From Butyrivibrio sp. (lineage in GTDB: Bacteria > Bacillota > Clostridia > Lachnospirales > Lachnospiraceae), in NCBI GenBank assembly GCA_016291375.1, contig JAEEXE010000021.1:1-50808 (forward strand): 50,808 nt of DNA, read 5' to 3'. The position numbers and the translations under genes were made by a program. Within the stretch, counting starts at the first letter, position 1, and each line of letters starts with the position of its first letter. Below the pieces are notes generated by a model that worked only from the letters and a program-made list of their open reading frames with translations, was not told where the DNA came from and did no database searches. Below are positions 8,266 through 17,979 of the stretch, piece after piece.

Positions 8266-9506
8266 CCCCTGATCTGCCCTTCTCCCACAATTTGATATTT
8301 GTATGATGTAAGCTCCTTAAGTCCCATAGGACCTCTTGCATGGAGCTTCTGAGTGCTGATACCAATCTCCGCACCAAATCCAAATTCAAAACCATCGGTA
8401 AATCTGGTCGATGCATTTACATAGACGCAGGCTGCATCTACTCTGTCAAGGAACTTCTGAGCAACCTCTTTGTCCTCGGTAATAACAGACTCAGAATGTC
8501 CTGTATTGTACTTGTTGATATGAGCAATAGCTTCGTCAACGTCCTTAACTGTCTTAACAGAGATAATGTAGTCAAGGTACTCTTTACCAAAATCCTCTTC
8601 TGTAGCTGCCTTGGCTGAGCCCATAACTGCGGCGCTTTCCTTATCACCCCTTATCTCAACATTGTGTTCCTTCATAGCCTTTTCAAACCTCGGAAGGAAC
8701 TCATCCTTGATATCTTCGTGAACCACTAGGGATTCTGCTGCATTACATACACCGATCCTCTGTGTCTTGGCATTTATAATAATAGGAATTGCCTTATCAA
8801 GGTCCGCAGCCTTATCAACGTAGATATGGCAGTTACCGGTTCCCGTCTCAATAACAGGAATAGTAGAATTCTCAACAACCGCTCTTATAAGTCCTGCACT
8901 TCCTCTTGGAATGAGCACATCTACATAACCGTTCATCTGCATGAACTTAGTAGTAACGCTTCTATCAGTATCTTCTATAAGCTGAATAGCATCCGCATTG
9001 ATGCCCTCGTCAGAAAGAGCTTCTCTCATAGCATTTGCAATTGCGATATTGGAATTGATGGCATCACTTCCGCCCTTTAAGATAACAGCGTTACCGGCTT
9101 TAAATGTAAGCGCAAAGGCATCTGCTGTAACATTGGGACGAGCTTCGTAGATGATACCTATAACGCCCATAGGTACTCGTACCTTCTTAATCTCAAGACC
9201 ATTTGGTCTGGTAAATGATTCTGTTACTTCTCCAACAGGGTCTGGAAGAGCAGCAACCTCTCTAAGTCCGTCAGCCATCGCCTTGATTCTCTTCTCATCA
9301 AGCATAAGTCTGTCAAGAAGACCCTGATGCATACCATTCTTAACACCGTTCTCACAGTCAAGCTTATTGGCGTTAATAATATCGAAAGCCTTGGCTTCAA
9401 GCTTGTTTGCAACTGCGATCAGTGCTTTATTCTTCTTATCAGTGCAAAGATTCTGTATCTCATACTTTACTTCTTTTGCACGTTTACAAATTTCAATAAG
9501 TTCCAT
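8262..9506 (-). CDS. proA: glutamate-5-semialdehyde dehydrogenase (gamma-glutamyl phosphate reductase)
   Basis: A 414-residue enzyme, normal ProA length, that reduces gamma-glutamyl phosphate to glutamate semialdehyde with NADPH in proline synthesis. The catalytic cysteine is in [11 protein letters not shown]. Other ProA hallmarks are [36 protein letters not shown], and the C-terminal [19 protein letters not shown] followed by ARGPMGL. It has an SD AGGAG 6 bp before the ATG. The usual partner proB is not in the window. It overlaps the aldolase gene by 4 bp. Confidence 0.97.
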   Translation of the reverse strand: MELIEICKRAKEVKYEIQNLCTDKKNKALIAVANKLEAKAFDIINANKLDCENGVKNGMHQGLLDRLMLDEKRIKAMADGLREVAALPDPVGEVTESFTRPNGLEIKKVRVPMGVIGIIYEARPNVTADAFALTFKAGNAVILKGGSDAINSNIAIANAMREALSDEGINADAIQLIEDTDRSVTTKFMQMNGYVDVLIPRGSAGLIRAVVENSTIPVIETGTGNCHIYVDKAADLDKAIPIIINAKTQRIGVCNAAESLVVHEDIKDEFLPRFEKAMKEHNVEIRGDKESAAVMGSAKAATEEDFGKEYLDYIISVKTVKDVDEAIAHINKYNTGHSESVITEDKEVAQKFLDRVDAACVYVNASTRFTDGFEFGFGAEIGISTQKLHARGPMGLKELTSYKYQIVGEGQIRG

Positions 9507-9548
9507 GTGGTGCTCCTGTTTTTTCTGAATTTAATAAATCTTCAATAC

Positions 9549-9577
9549 ATTATAGCTGAAAATCATTCACAAATCAC
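9549..9577 (-). promoter_or_regulatory. possible promoter for proA
   Basis: A perfect -10 TATAAT (9549-9554) lies 17 bp from a poor -35, GTGATT (9572-9577), in the 56-bp gap before proA. The -35 overlaps the end of the preceding gene. Confidence 0.3.
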
Positions 9578-10135
9578 GTCTTTTACGGGAATATCATGAA
9601 TTTCCGATGGGATTTCTTCCATAATCTGAAAATTATAAGCTAGTGCTATAGTAAATACCCCCGGATTATCCGAAAGGAATCTATCGTAGAATCCGCCTTT
9701 ATAGCCTATCCTATTGCCGTTTTTATCAAATGCTACTCCCGGGACAATCACAAGAGTTTTCTCACAGCATTCATAAATTTCAGAATCTTCCGAAATTAAC
9801 GGCTCCCTTATGCCATAATATCCGGCTTCAAGTTCTGCCGTATCATATATTCTCACAAACTTCATTTGTCCGCGCCTTATATCAGTAACTTTTGGGCAAA
9901 AGACCTTTTTACCAAGGCTAAGTGCATCCAAAATGATTTCATCCGTTATAACTTCGCTCTTCATTGAAGCATAAACAAGAATATTGTCGCTATTTAGGTA
10001 CTCATCCATTTCTATAAGTTTTTCAAAAATAGCTCTGCTTTTTTGTTTAACAGCTTCGGGAGATAATAAATCTCTTTTGGCCAAAATCTCTTTTCTTAAT
10101 ATATCCTTAGCTGATGACGTACTATCAATCTCCAT
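9563..10135 (-). CDS. 5-formyltetrahydrofolate cyclo-ligase
   Basis: A 190-residue protein of the MTHFS/YgfA family, converting 5-formyl-THF to 5,10-methenyl-THF with ATP. Family landmarks are a basic N-terminal helix (ILRKEILAKRDLLS), the GIREP motif (about residue 120), and the C-terminal VPGVAFDKNGNRIGYKGGFYDRFL that makes the nucleotide and substrate site. The SD GAGGGG is well placed before the ATG. It sits 39 bp downstream of the flavoprotein gene at 10175-11845 and is probably in the same operon. Confidence 0.93.
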   Translation of the reverse strand: MEIDSTSSAKDILRKEILAKRDLLSPEAVKQKSRAIFEKLIEMDEYLNSDNILVYASMKSEVITDEIILDALSLGKKVFCPKVTDIRRGQMKFVRIYDTAELEAGYYGIREPLISEDSEIYECCEKTLVIVPGVAFDKNGNRIGYKGGFYDRFLSDNPGVFTIALAYNFQIMEEIPSEIHDIPVKDVICE

Positions 10136-10174
10136 TCGTAATCCCCTCTAAGTATTGAATCACATATAAATGTC

Positions 10175-11845
10175 CTAACCTTCAAATGCGGCAGCGATAA
10201 GCTCAGCTGTCTTCATTCCGTCCATTGCAGCTGACATGATACCACCGGCGTATCCTGCACCTTCTCCGCATGGATAAAGCCCCTTTACATTAACGGATAC
10301 TCCGTCAGCGCCTCTGCATATCCTTACAGGAGAAGATGTCCTCGATTCAACACCCGAAACAAGGGCTCCGTCGCCATTGTAACCTTTTATCATCTTACCG
10401 AACTTCTCCATGCCTTCGATGAAGTCCTTATTAAGCTCATCCGGAAGAATAGTATGTACATCCGCAAAGCTATACTCACCCTTCATACACGGAAGGTTAG
10501 TCTTATCACCTGAATCTGGTGCATTACCTGTATTTCCAAGAACAGCTCTTTTGAAATCACCGTAATATTCCACAGGAATCTTGCCATTTCCAACCTGATA
10601 TGCTTTCTCTTCAAGCCTTCTTTGGAACTCAACTCCCGAAAGAACTCCGTCTCCACCAAAGTCTTTTGGCGAAACCGTCATAATAATAGCTGAATTGGCA
10701 TTTCTTGAATCTCTTGCGCTGTAACTCATTCCGTTAACAGCAAGCCGCCCCTTTTCTGAGGACGCATTAACTACATAACCTCCGGGACACATGCAAAATG
10801 AATAAACGCCTCTCCCCTGCTCAGTGTTCATAACAAGCTTATATGGCGCAGCCGGAAGCGTCTTGGGATCGGATACTCCGTACTGCGATAAGTTAATAAG
10901 GCTCTGGGGATGCTCTACTCTAAATCCGACTGCAAAAGGCTTTGGCTCCATATTTATCTTCTTACTATCAAGCATATAGAAAGTATCTCTGGCGCTATGA
11001 CCGATAGCAAGAACAGCGCAGGAACAGTCTATTGTCTTATCTCCGATTTTCACAGCGGTTAACTCTTTATTATCATCAAGTACAAGTTCATCGACCTGTG
11101 ATTCAAACATGAACTCGCCGCCCTTAGAGATTATCTCCATGCGCATATTTTTGATCACTTTACACAGAATATCCGTACCGATATGCGGCTTAGCTTCATA
11201 CATGATCGCTTCATCAGCGCCGTGTTTAACAAAGATAGAAAGAGCTTTTCTGCCCCTTCCGTCTTTATCCTTGACCATTGTATTTAATTTGCCGTCAGAA
11301 AATGTACCGGCGCCGCCTTCACCAAACTGAACATTGGTGCGCTCATCCAGCTCTTTGCCATCCCAAAAGCTCTGAACTATCTCCATTCTCTTATCTACGT
11401 CTGCTCCTCTTTCAATTACAAGAGGCTTGTAACCGGCATCCGCAAGCATATACGCGCAGAAAAGACCTGCAGGTCCCGCACCTATAACAACGATCCTGCC
11501 ACGGTTTATATCAAGTTTATCTGTAACCTTGGAAAAAGAGGATCTGACAGAATTCTCAAAATCATAAGGCGCATTACTTACAACAGATACGTTTCTGTCC
11601 TTGCACCTTTTTACTGTTTTTTCTTCTGCGCCTGCCTTAAGAGAAACATCGATCATGTAAATATCGTAGATTTCGGGTTTTTTCCTTGCATCTATGGAAT
11701 GCCTTATAATCTCAAGGCTGTTTATATCATTCTTAGAGATCTTTAAAATCTTAGAAGCCTTTTGACTAAGAACATCAAAAAGCTCCTCCTTTGATCTTAT
11801 TGTGTTAAGGTCGTTATATATTTTAATCTGATTAATTCGGATCAT
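10175..11845 (-). CDS. FAD-dependent oxidoreductase (COG2509-type)
   Basis: A 556-residue flavoprotein. An N-terminal ~90-residue domain precedes the FAD-binding Rossmann motif VVIGAGPAGLFCAYMLADAG (about 120-140). Then come GEGGAGTFSDGKLNT, a central substrate domain with CMCPGGYVVNASSE, and the C-terminal FAD signature YPCGEGAGYAGGIMSAAMDG. This is the pattern of the uncharacterised 'FAD-dependent dehydrogenase' family widespread in Clostridia; the reaction is unknown. Its start overlaps the stop of the other flavoprotein gene (ATGA), suggesting coupled translation. Confidence 0.88.
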   Translation of the reverse strand: MIRINQIKIYNDLNTIRSKEELFDVLSQKASKILKISKNDINSLEIIRHSIDARKKPEIYDIYMIDVSLKAGAEEKTVKRCKDRNVSVVSNAPYDFENSVRSSFSKVTDKLDINRGRIVVIGAGPAGLFCAYMLADAGYKPLVIERGADVDKRMEIVQSFWDGKELDERTNVQFGEGGAGTFSDGKLNTMVKDKDGRGRKALSIFVKHGADEAIMYEAKPHIGTDILCKVIKNMRMEIISKGGEFMFESQVDELVLDDNKELTAVKIGDKTIDCSCAVLAIGHSARDTFYMLDSKKINMEPKPFAVGFRVEHPQSLINLSQYGVSDPKTLPAAPYKLVMNTEQGRGVYSFCMCPGGYVVNASSEKGRLAVNGMSYSARDSRNANSAIIMTVSPKDFGGDGVLSGVEFQRRLEEKAYQVGNGKIPVEYYGDFKRAVLGNTGNAPDSGDKTNLPCMKGEYSFADVHTILPDELNKDFIEGMEKFGKMIKGYNGDGALVSGVESRTSSPVRICRGADGVSVNVKGLYPCGEGAGYAGGIMSAAMDGMKTAELIAAAFEG

Positions 11846-13098
11846 CTTAATTCCTCTGGTTTTCCTGCAGCAAAATTACCTGCTATAAAGCCTGACATCC
11901 AGGCAAACTGAAGGTTATACCCGCCGCACCTTCCGTCTACATCAAGAAGCTCTCCGATAACATATATCCCGGGATCACCAACATAAGAGAAATCATCATT
12001 AACATCTCCAATGCTGATGCCTCCTGTTGTAACCTGAGACTGAAGGTAGCCGTTGCTGTCCGCGATATTAAACTTTATCTTACGATAATTATCAAGAATG
12101 CAGCTTAACATGCTGTCTGAGATATTGCTTGTCTTCATGGTATGTGACAGCTTCATGCGCTTAAGGATCATATCATTTATGTGGCTGTTTCCAAAACCTG
12201 ACAGAAATTCTGAGATACTGCGATTGTCTCTAAGCTTAAGCATCTCTTCTTTTAATCTGTCAAAAGACTTATCATCATAATCCGCAAATAGATCAAGAAG
12301 GGCATACACAGGCTTTTTTTCCGAAACAAGTTTGATAATATCCCTACTTGCCTGCATAACCGGAATTCCTGATATACCTGTTGATAACAGCTGAATTTCA
12401 CCCTTTTCGGATGTAAGAAGTTCTTCGCCAAGATAAAAAGATATCTCTCCCCTGCATCTTACTCCTGCATCAGGCATGATATCATCTTCAGAAGTCTTAA
12501 ATCCAACAAGAGCCGGATAGGTATCTTTAACCTTCATTCCAAGTTTCTTGCAGATATAATATCCATCACCTGTGGACATTGTTGTCTTGGCACCTGAAAG
12601 AGATCCTGTTGCAATGATAACCTTGTGACATCTGTATTCAGTACCTGATGCCTTTACAATATATTCATAGCCGTCGACTCCATCTATATGCTCAATGCTT
12701 TTAAGCTGGCTGTTATAAACTATTTCTACTCCAAGTCTCTTTAGTTCGTTTTCAAATGCATTTACAACGCTAATAGCTTGCTCGGAAACAGGATAAACAT
12801 ATCCATCCTCAGTCATAGTTATGATTCCAAGAGATCTGAAAAAATCCATGGTATCTATAGGTCCAAACTGTCCCAGCCATTTATCCATACGACTCTTAGA
12901 TGAGGCATTATAGAAAGAGCCGTCAATCTTAAGGTTAGTTAGATTACATCTGCCGTTTCCCGTCATTGACAGCTTTTTGCCAAGCACATTATTCTTTTCA
13001 ATAACAGTTACAAGAGCGCCGCTCCTTGCAGCACAGACAGCGGCACATAAGCCGGCCGCGCCACCTCCTGCAACAATTATCCTCTTCTTATCACTCAT
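11842..13098 (-). CDS. HI0933/YhiN-family flavoprotein
   Basis: A 418-residue protein of the HI0933/YhiN family (NAD(P)/FAD-dependent oxidoreductase, COG2081). The dinucleotide-binding motif VAGGGAAGLCAAVCAARSG is at residues 9-27, followed by the family signature SMTGNGRCNLTN (about 45-56). A C-terminal block has VTTGGISIGDV, then GDPGIYVIGELLDVDGRCGGYNLQFAWMSG split by short loops. Its biochemical role is unsettled. It overlaps the flippase stop by one base (TAATG) and the next flavoprotein by 4 bp, so it lies in a tightly coupled set. Confidence 0.9.
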   Translation of the reverse strand: MSDKKRIIVAGGGAAGLCAAVCAARSGALVTVIEKNNVLGKKLSMTGNGRCNLTNLKIDGSFYNASSKSRMDKWLGQFGPIDTMDFFRSLGIITMTEDGYVYPVSEQAISVVNAFENELKRLGVEIVYNSQLKSIEHIDGVDGYEYIVKASGTEYRCHKVIIATGSLSGAKTTMSTGDGYYICKKLGMKVKDTYPALVGFKTSEDDIMPDAGVRCRGEISFYLGEELLTSEKGEIQLLSTGISGIPVMQASRDIIKLVSEKKPVYALLDLFADYDDKSFDRLKEEMLKLRDNRSISEFLSGFGNSHINDMILKRMKLSHTMKTSNISDSMLSCILDNYRKIKFNIADSNGYLQSQVTTGGISIGDVNDDFSYVGDPGIYVIGELLDVDGRCGGYNLQFAWMSGFIAGNFAAGKPEELR

Positions 13099-14735
13099 TA
13101 GTTATCTCCATCAAAGCCTCCAAGGATATTGTACAATCCGCTAAAGACTTTGCCGAAAGGAATAGTTCTAAGATCATGTGGTGAAAGAATCTTAAGCACA
13201 ACCAAAGTAGCAATATAAACTGCATAAAACAACAACAGACATATAGCTATTGTCAGAATATCTCCAATAAGATTAACAAGTCCCATGCTCACAAAAAATA
13301 CCAGGAGTCCTGCTACTGCGCTGCATGCAAGTGGAAGAAGTATTGCTCTTACATAATCAAGCCTTGTTCTGAACATCTTCTTGAACATAAGAAGACACAG
13401 AATATCATATACAAGCACAGATACAACAGTTGCAATAACAGTTCCATACATTCCCATATTGAGGATCATCTCAAAAACAACAGTCAGTCCTATATGGAAA
13501 AGCCATGAAACAGTAATGTTTGTAACTATAAGAATTGTCTTACCCATCTGGCTGAGCATCCAGGAAGTAAATACAGCAATAGGAACAAGGAATATCATTA
13601 CAGCCCCAATCCTTAAAAGAGCATCACTAAGCTCATTACTCTTTCCAAAAAACGCTACCTCAATGGGAGAAGCAAGTGTAAATACAAATATAACAACAGG
13701 AATTACAAGCAAAAGAAATTTCCGTACAAATGATGCATATCTATCCCTTGCTCCGTCAAACTCATCATGAGCCGCCCTTGCCATTATCCTGTTCCAGGAC
13801 TTAATGAAGGGAATGCATATCAAAACCGACAAAAGAACAACCAAAGTCACAACTCTTCCCGCATATATGCCAAAGTTAAGTATAACGTCTTCTTCAGAAC
13901 CGATACGCCTTTGATGAACAATATAGAATATCTGATCAAACAACATCATGACTCCGGGAGTAGCATACAGGAAAATGATAGGTCTTAGGCTGCTAAGAAC
14001 ATCATTATTGCTGTCAAGATATCTTGGCGCTCCGCTCTTAACAATATCATCAAGCTCATGTCTTCTAAGATAAAAACTGATACCTATCTGCAAAAATCCC
14101 GCAATGGAAGCTATAAGTATTCCTACCATCATACCGGTAGATCCATATACAGCGCTAAACTCGGAAATATGAAAAAGAGCATTGACCTTAAGCCCGTATC
14201 CATGCAGAACGATTGTAAGTATGATACCGGCAACAAAGGCTACTACAGCGATAATAAGGTCGGATATAGCTATTGGCTTGGTGTATCCAATACCCTGTAG
14301 ATACCCCCTGATAACTCCCTGAACAGACAGAAACAAAATACTTACTGCCGCAAGAAGTCCCTGGAATATACCTCTATTGGAACCAAAAACATATTTAGCG
14401 CCAAATATGCTCACAAGAACAAGAAGAACTGCCGCAACAATTCCTGATACAATAAAGATTCTCATTGCACTGTGCATATTCTTCTGTGCATTTACAAACT
14501 GAGAACGTCTTGCTCTAACTCTTACCATGACCCAGACAGCCTTTTGAACCGCAAGTACAAATACAGCATAAAAAGTATAAAAAAGTGCCATGGGACCCGC
14601 CGCAAAACCTGTTCCCTTATCACCAAAAATCCTAATTGCAAAAATATTAAAAAGCATCATGACTACGACAGCCATATAAACTGCAGCTGTCAATATGTCA
14701 GGTCGTATTCTATTATCTTCAGAATAATTTTTCAT
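13098..14735 (-). CDS. MATE/MOP superfamily flippase, MurJ/SpoVB-like
   Basis: A 545-residue integral membrane protein with about 14 hydrophobic segments spread over its length. It resembles the polysaccharide-flippase branch (SpoVB, MurJ, RfbX) of the MOP superfamily. Landmarks are a conserved early helix with GPMALFYTFYAVFVL, then VQGVIRGYLQGIGYTKPIAISDLI, a typical SpoVB/MurJ feature. It probably flips a lipid-linked cell-wall or polysaccharide precursor; the substrate is not determined. The ATG has GGAG 7 bp upstream. It lies 18 bp after ybeY. Confidence 0.85.
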   Translation of the reverse strand: MKNYSEDNRIRPDILTAAVYMAVVVMMLFNIFAIRIFGDKGTGFAAGPMALFYTFYAVFVLAVQKAVWVMVRVRARRSQFVNAQKNMHSAMRIFIVSGIVAAVLLVLVSIFGAKYVFGSNRGIFQGLLAAVSILFLSVQGVIRGYLQGIGYTKPIAISDLIIAVVAFVAGIILTIVLHGYGLKVNALFHISEFSAVYGSTGMMVGILIASIAGFLQIGISFYLRRHELDDIVKSGAPRYLDSNNDVLSSLRPIIFLYATPGVMMLFDQIFYIVHQRRIGSEEDVILNFGIYAGRVVTLVVLLSVLICIPFIKSWNRIMARAAHDEFDGARDRYASFVRKFLLLVIPVVIFVFTLASPIEVAFFGKSNELSDALLRIGAVMIFLVPIAVFTSWMLSQMGKTILIVTNITVSWLFHIGLTVVFEMILNMGMYGTVIATVVSVLVYDILCLLMFKKMFRTRLDYVRAILLPLACSAVAGLLVFFVSMGLVNLIGDILTIAICLLLFYAVYIATLVVLKILSPHDLRTIPFGKVFSGLYNILGGFDGDN

Positions 14736-14753
14736 ACAAGTACTCCAAATGCC

Positions 14754-15263
14754 TCAAATTATGTCTCTTGTAATTCCAAGTTTATTAAGAACATCGCTCT
14801 GCTTCTGTTCCATTACAGCAGCCTCATCTTCCTCCATGTGGTCGTAGCCGCATAGATGTAGCATACTGTGCGCTACCAGAAAAGCAAACTCGCGCTTAAG
14901 GCTATGACCATATTCAGAAGCCTGTTCGCGAACTCTTTTTTCATTGATAACAATATCACCGAACATGATGCAATCCGTGTCCGGATTATAGAGATCAACT
15001 CTCTGCTCACCATCTATAACGGAGAAATCACCGGGTTCATCATAGGATACATTCGGAAAAGAAAGAACGTCCGTAGGCCTGTCTATTCCTCTAAATTCCC
15101 TGTTCATCTCCTGTATGCCCTTATCATCTGTAATGGTAAGACTTATCTCAACTTCGTAGTTACAGCCCTCTTCCTCTAAAACCTTCTTGGAAACAGTTCT
15201 TGCAACTTCTTCTATATCAAAATCAAACTCAGCCCCAACTTCATTTTCAACGTAAAAAGTCAT
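14754..15263 (-). CDS. ybeY: endoribonuclease YbeY (rRNA maturation factor)
   Basis: A 169-residue zinc-dependent RNase acting in 16S rRNA 3'-end maturation and ribosome quality control. The metal site H-x3-H-x5-H is intact: His132, His136 and His142 in AHSMLHLCGYDH. Also present are the family motifs RPTDVLSFP (62-70) and FGDIVIN (101-107). The start codon lies inside the end of the preceding HD-like gene (17-bp overlap). The phoH / HD-family / ybeY order is conserved in Firmicutes. Confidence 0.96.
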   Translation of the reverse strand: MTFYVENEVGAEFDFDIEEVARTVSKKVLEEEGCNYEVEISLTITDDKGIQEMNREFRGIDRPTDVLSFPNVSYDEPGDFSVIDGEQRVDLYNPDTDCIMFGDIVINEKRVREQASEYGHSLKREFAFLVAHSMLHLCGYDHMEEDEAAVMEQKQSDVLNKLGITRDII

Positions 15264-16458
15264 AGTAGAGCTTCTCCTTCTTGAGTATCTTTCTTATTCC
15301 GTCAAATTCCCTGAATGTAACATCAAAGTCCTTAAGCTGTCCTTCACCTATCTTCTTATCAAGAACCGAATCAATTAGCTGATCATAATCAATCTTTATA
15401 TCTTTGTCCTTCTTGATAAGATACATGATGGAAGCGATAACTGTCTCACTTAACATAACCGCAAGTGATTCCTTGGACTTAACACTTCCCTTGGAAGACT
15501 CAGTGTATTCATGAAGAAGTTCAACTGCTTCAGTAGGGAAATTATTATCTTCGTAGATCTGCTTAACCTCTTCCCACTTAAGCTTACCTTCAGTGGCTCC
15601 AATTCTATGATAATACGAACAGGTCTTGACAGCTCTTGCATTAAATCCAAGCCCCAGAGCAATTCTCTCTGCAAGGTACGCTGTATGGATTGCCCTGTAA
15701 TACTCATCCTTATCTTTTTCTTTAAGCTCCACCAGAAGATGAAACTCAGGATCATTGATCTCCATATACATATCGTTTGATTTTCTGATGACGTATACGC
15801 CAAAAAGATTAAGGAACAAAAGCAATATAATAAGATTGAGCATCAGATTAAGTGCAGGAAGCACAAACAAGTTAAAGCTAAGAGTTCTGTTAAGGAAAAG
15901 AACGTTAAAAGCCACCAAAAGTACAGCCTGCATAAAGAGCGATACAAAGGTCGGAAGACCTATGGAACTGTTTTCCTTAAGGTCTCTGAACATCGCAATG
16001 GCAACTATGCCTGCAAGCACGTACATAAACAGCTCGCTGTATCCACCGCTTTCTTCGAGCATAACAGACAAAGAAACGAATACAACGCCTGTAGCAAGTC
16101 CGATCTCGCAGTTAGATAAAAGCGATAGCATAACAAAAACAGCCAGATATGGCCAGAACTGATTTGGAACAAGTGACAATACAAGCGAAAGCACAAGGCC
16201 CACAAAATACACTATAACAAAGCGATCACGTCTATCATAGTTATCATACATAAAGCCTTCTCTTCCCCTTGCGGAAGCATCAAGCAGCATAAAGATAACA
16301 GTTCCGGACATCATCAGCGAAACTATAGTGTTCCTTATGATAGCTTCTATGCTTTTATCTGTAAGATATGAAAATACCAATACCAAAAGGCCGGTAAGAG
16401 AGAACATAACGGAATATAACAGTTTGATTCTCTTAGCCGATGAATTCTCATTTGCCAT
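15247..16458 (-). CDS. PgpH/YqfF-like membrane protein with degenerate HD domain
   Basis: A 403-residue protein in the place where Firmicutes carry pgpH/yqfF, the 7TM-HD c-di-AMP phosphodiesterase. About seven hydrophobic segments (residues ~14-225) are followed by a ~170-residue C-terminal HD-like domain. The usual large extracellular domain, before the helices in PgpH (~700 aa), is missing. The HD site is damaged: first His258 is kept (AIHTAYLAERIALGLG), but the HD pair reads His284-Arg285 (SYYHRIG instead of YYHDIG), and the HHGT region reads LLHEYT. Phosphodiesterase activity is therefore unlikely; a binding or regulatory role is possible. The ATG at 16458 overlaps the phoH end by 11 bp. 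Confidence 0.75.
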   Translation of the reverse strand: MANENSSAKRIKLLYSVMFSLTGLLVLVFSYLTDKSIEAIIRNTIVSLMMSGTVIFMLLDASARGREGFMYDNYDRRDRFVIVYFVGLVLSLVLSLVPNQFWPYLAVFVMLSLLSNCEIGLATGVVFVSLSVMLEESGGYSELFMYVLAGIVAIAMFRDLKENSSIGLPTFVSLFMQAVLLVAFNVLFLNRTLSFNLFVLPALNLMLNLIILLLFLNLFGVYVIRKSNDMYMEINDPEFHLLVELKEKDKDEYYRAIHTAYLAERIALGLGFNARAVKTCSYYHRIGATEGKLKWEEVKQIYEDNNFPTEAVELLHEYTESSKGSVKSKESLAVMLSETVIASIMYLIKKDKDIKIDYDQLIDSVLDKKIGEGQLKDFDVTFREFDGIRKILKKEKLYYDFLR

Positions 16459-17497
16459 TCTTTGATCGTCTCTCCATCTTCTGTATGTCTTTCCTGGTCT
16501 TCTTATTAGCCGCTTTCTTCTCAAAATCTTCGTAGGCTTTGACAATTTTCTGTACAAGAGGATGTCGTACTACGTCGCTGCTTGTAAGCTTACAAAAAGC
16601 AATATCGTCTATTTCCTTTAATACGCTCTGGGCAACATCAAGTCCGCTCCTTACATCAGCAGAAAGATCTTTCTGGGTTTCATCTCCTGTGATGATCACC
16701 TTAGAGCCAAAGCCGATTCTGGTCAGGAACATCTTCATCTGCGCAGGAGTGGTATTCTGAGCCTCGTCAAGGATAATAAAAGCATTATCCAGAGTACGTC
16801 CTCTCATATAAGCTAGAGGTGCAACCTCAATAAGACCTTTTTCCATATTCTTGATAAAATTCTCTGTACCCATTATCTGATAAAGCGCATCGTACAGAGG
16901 TCTAAGATAAGGATCAACCTTACTCTGTAGGTCACCCGGAAGAAAGCCCAGCTTCTCTCCTGCTTCTATTGCAGGTCTTGTGAGAATGATCCTGCTAACT
17001 TCTTCTCTCTGAAATGCAGTTATTGCCATTGCCATGGCAAGGTAAGTCTTACCGGTTCCCGCAGGTCCTATACCGAATACGATCATCTTATTTCTGATGG
17101 CATCGATATATTTCTTTTGACCAAGAGTCTTTGGTTTAATGGGTTTTCCTGAAATTGTATGGCAGATAACATCCCTGTCTATATCCGCCAGAATATTGGT
17201 GCTGTCAGCCTCGGGTATATTGGCAGTTTCCTTGTCATTCTTAAGAAGTATGGCATAGTCAACACTCTGCTCAGCAATATCTGAGCCTCTTCTTGAAAGC
17301 TGTACAAGCTCCCTTATAATCTCTGAAGCCTTCTGCGCGCCTTCTTTGTCACCAATAATATGAAGTTCACCGTTTCGATCTATTATCTCAACGTGAAGAC
17401 CGTCTTCAATCTTCCTGATATAGCTGTCGTTACCGCCAAAAATATTGCGCTCATCCTCTGCTGTGAGCGCCAGGCGAAGTTCTGTAATCTCACTCAT
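16448..17497 (-). CDS. phoH: PhoH-family ATPase
   Basis: A 349-residue protein with an N-terminal KH-like region (~1-75) and a C-terminal PhoH ATPase domain. Walker A is GPAGTGKT (144-151). Walker B is in AFIILDEAQNTTP, followed by FLTRIGFGSKVIITGDETQ. LTRPAIEAGEKLGFLPGD is the family signature. It is thought to act in RNA metabolism, often beside YbeY. The C-terminus is Lys/Arg-rich. It overlaps the rlmH stop by 4 bp (ATGA) and the HD-like gene by 11 bp. Confidence 0.95.
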   Translation of the reverse strand: MSEITELRLALTAEDERNIFGGNDSYIRKIEDGLHVEIIDRNGELHIIGDKEGAQKASEIIRELVQLSRRGSDIAEQSVDYAILLKNDKETANIPEADSTNILADIDRDVICHTISGKPIKPKTLGQKKYIDAIRNKMIVFGIGPAGTGKTYLAMAMAITAFQREEVSRIILTRPAIEAGEKLGFLPGDLQSKVDPYLRPLYDALYQIMGTENFIKNMEKGLIEVAPLAYMRGRTLDNAFIILDEAQNTTPAQMKMFLTRIGFGSKVIITGDETQKDLSADVRSGLDVAQSVLKEIDDIAFCKLTSSDVVRHPLVQKIVKAYEDFEKKAANKKTRKDIQKMERRSKNGK

Positions 17498-17976
17498 TTA
17501 TGGTATGGTTCTCCACTTATAATTTTGTAGCCTCTATATATCTGTTCCAATAGAACAACTCTCATCATCTGATGAGGAAAAGTCATATCCGAAAAACTGA
17601 TCTGTGAATCGGCTCTTCTAAGCACTTCATCACTAAGCCCCAAAGAACCACCTATCACAAATTGAATGCGACTTATTCCGTTAACTCCGCAGTCTTTAAT
17701 GAAATCTGAAAAAGACTCAGAGCTGTGCTTTTTGCCTTTTATGGCAAGAGCGCACACATGGGCTTTATCATCTATATTCTTAAGTATCCTCTCTCCCTCT
17801 TTTTGCTTGATCATAGCCTCTATGGCAGGAGGAGCATTGTCTGGAGTCTTCTCATCAGACACCTCTATAATATTCAGTTTACAATACCTTGATAACCTCT
17901 TGGAATATTCAGCTATTGCGTCATTCCAGTATTTTTCTTTGATCTTACCAACACAGATTATATCTACCGCGCTCAA
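17494..17976 (-). CDS. rlmH: 23S rRNA (pseudouridine-1915 N3) methyltransferase
   Basis: A 160-residue SPOUT methyltransferase that acts on pseudouridine 1915 of 23S rRNA in assembled ribosomes. Family motifs are the N-terminal VGKIKEKYW, the knot sequence QFVIGGSLGLSDEVLRRAD, and the C-terminal SFSDMTFPHQMMRVVLLEQIYRGYKI ending GEPYHK (given here in parts). It begins with TTG at 17976, with GGAG 6 bp upstream overlapping the end of the MORN gene; no suitable ATG is nearby. The end overlaps phoH. Confidence 0.95.
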   Translation of the reverse strand: MSAVDIICVGKIKEKYWNDAIAEYSKRLSRYCKLNIIEVSDEKTPDNAPPAIEAMIKQKEGERILKNIDDKAHVCALAIKGKKHSSESFSDFIKDCGVNGISRIQFVIGGSLGLSDEVLRRADSQISFSDMTFPHQMMRVVLLEQIYRGYKIISGEPYHK

Positions 17977-17979
17977 TTA

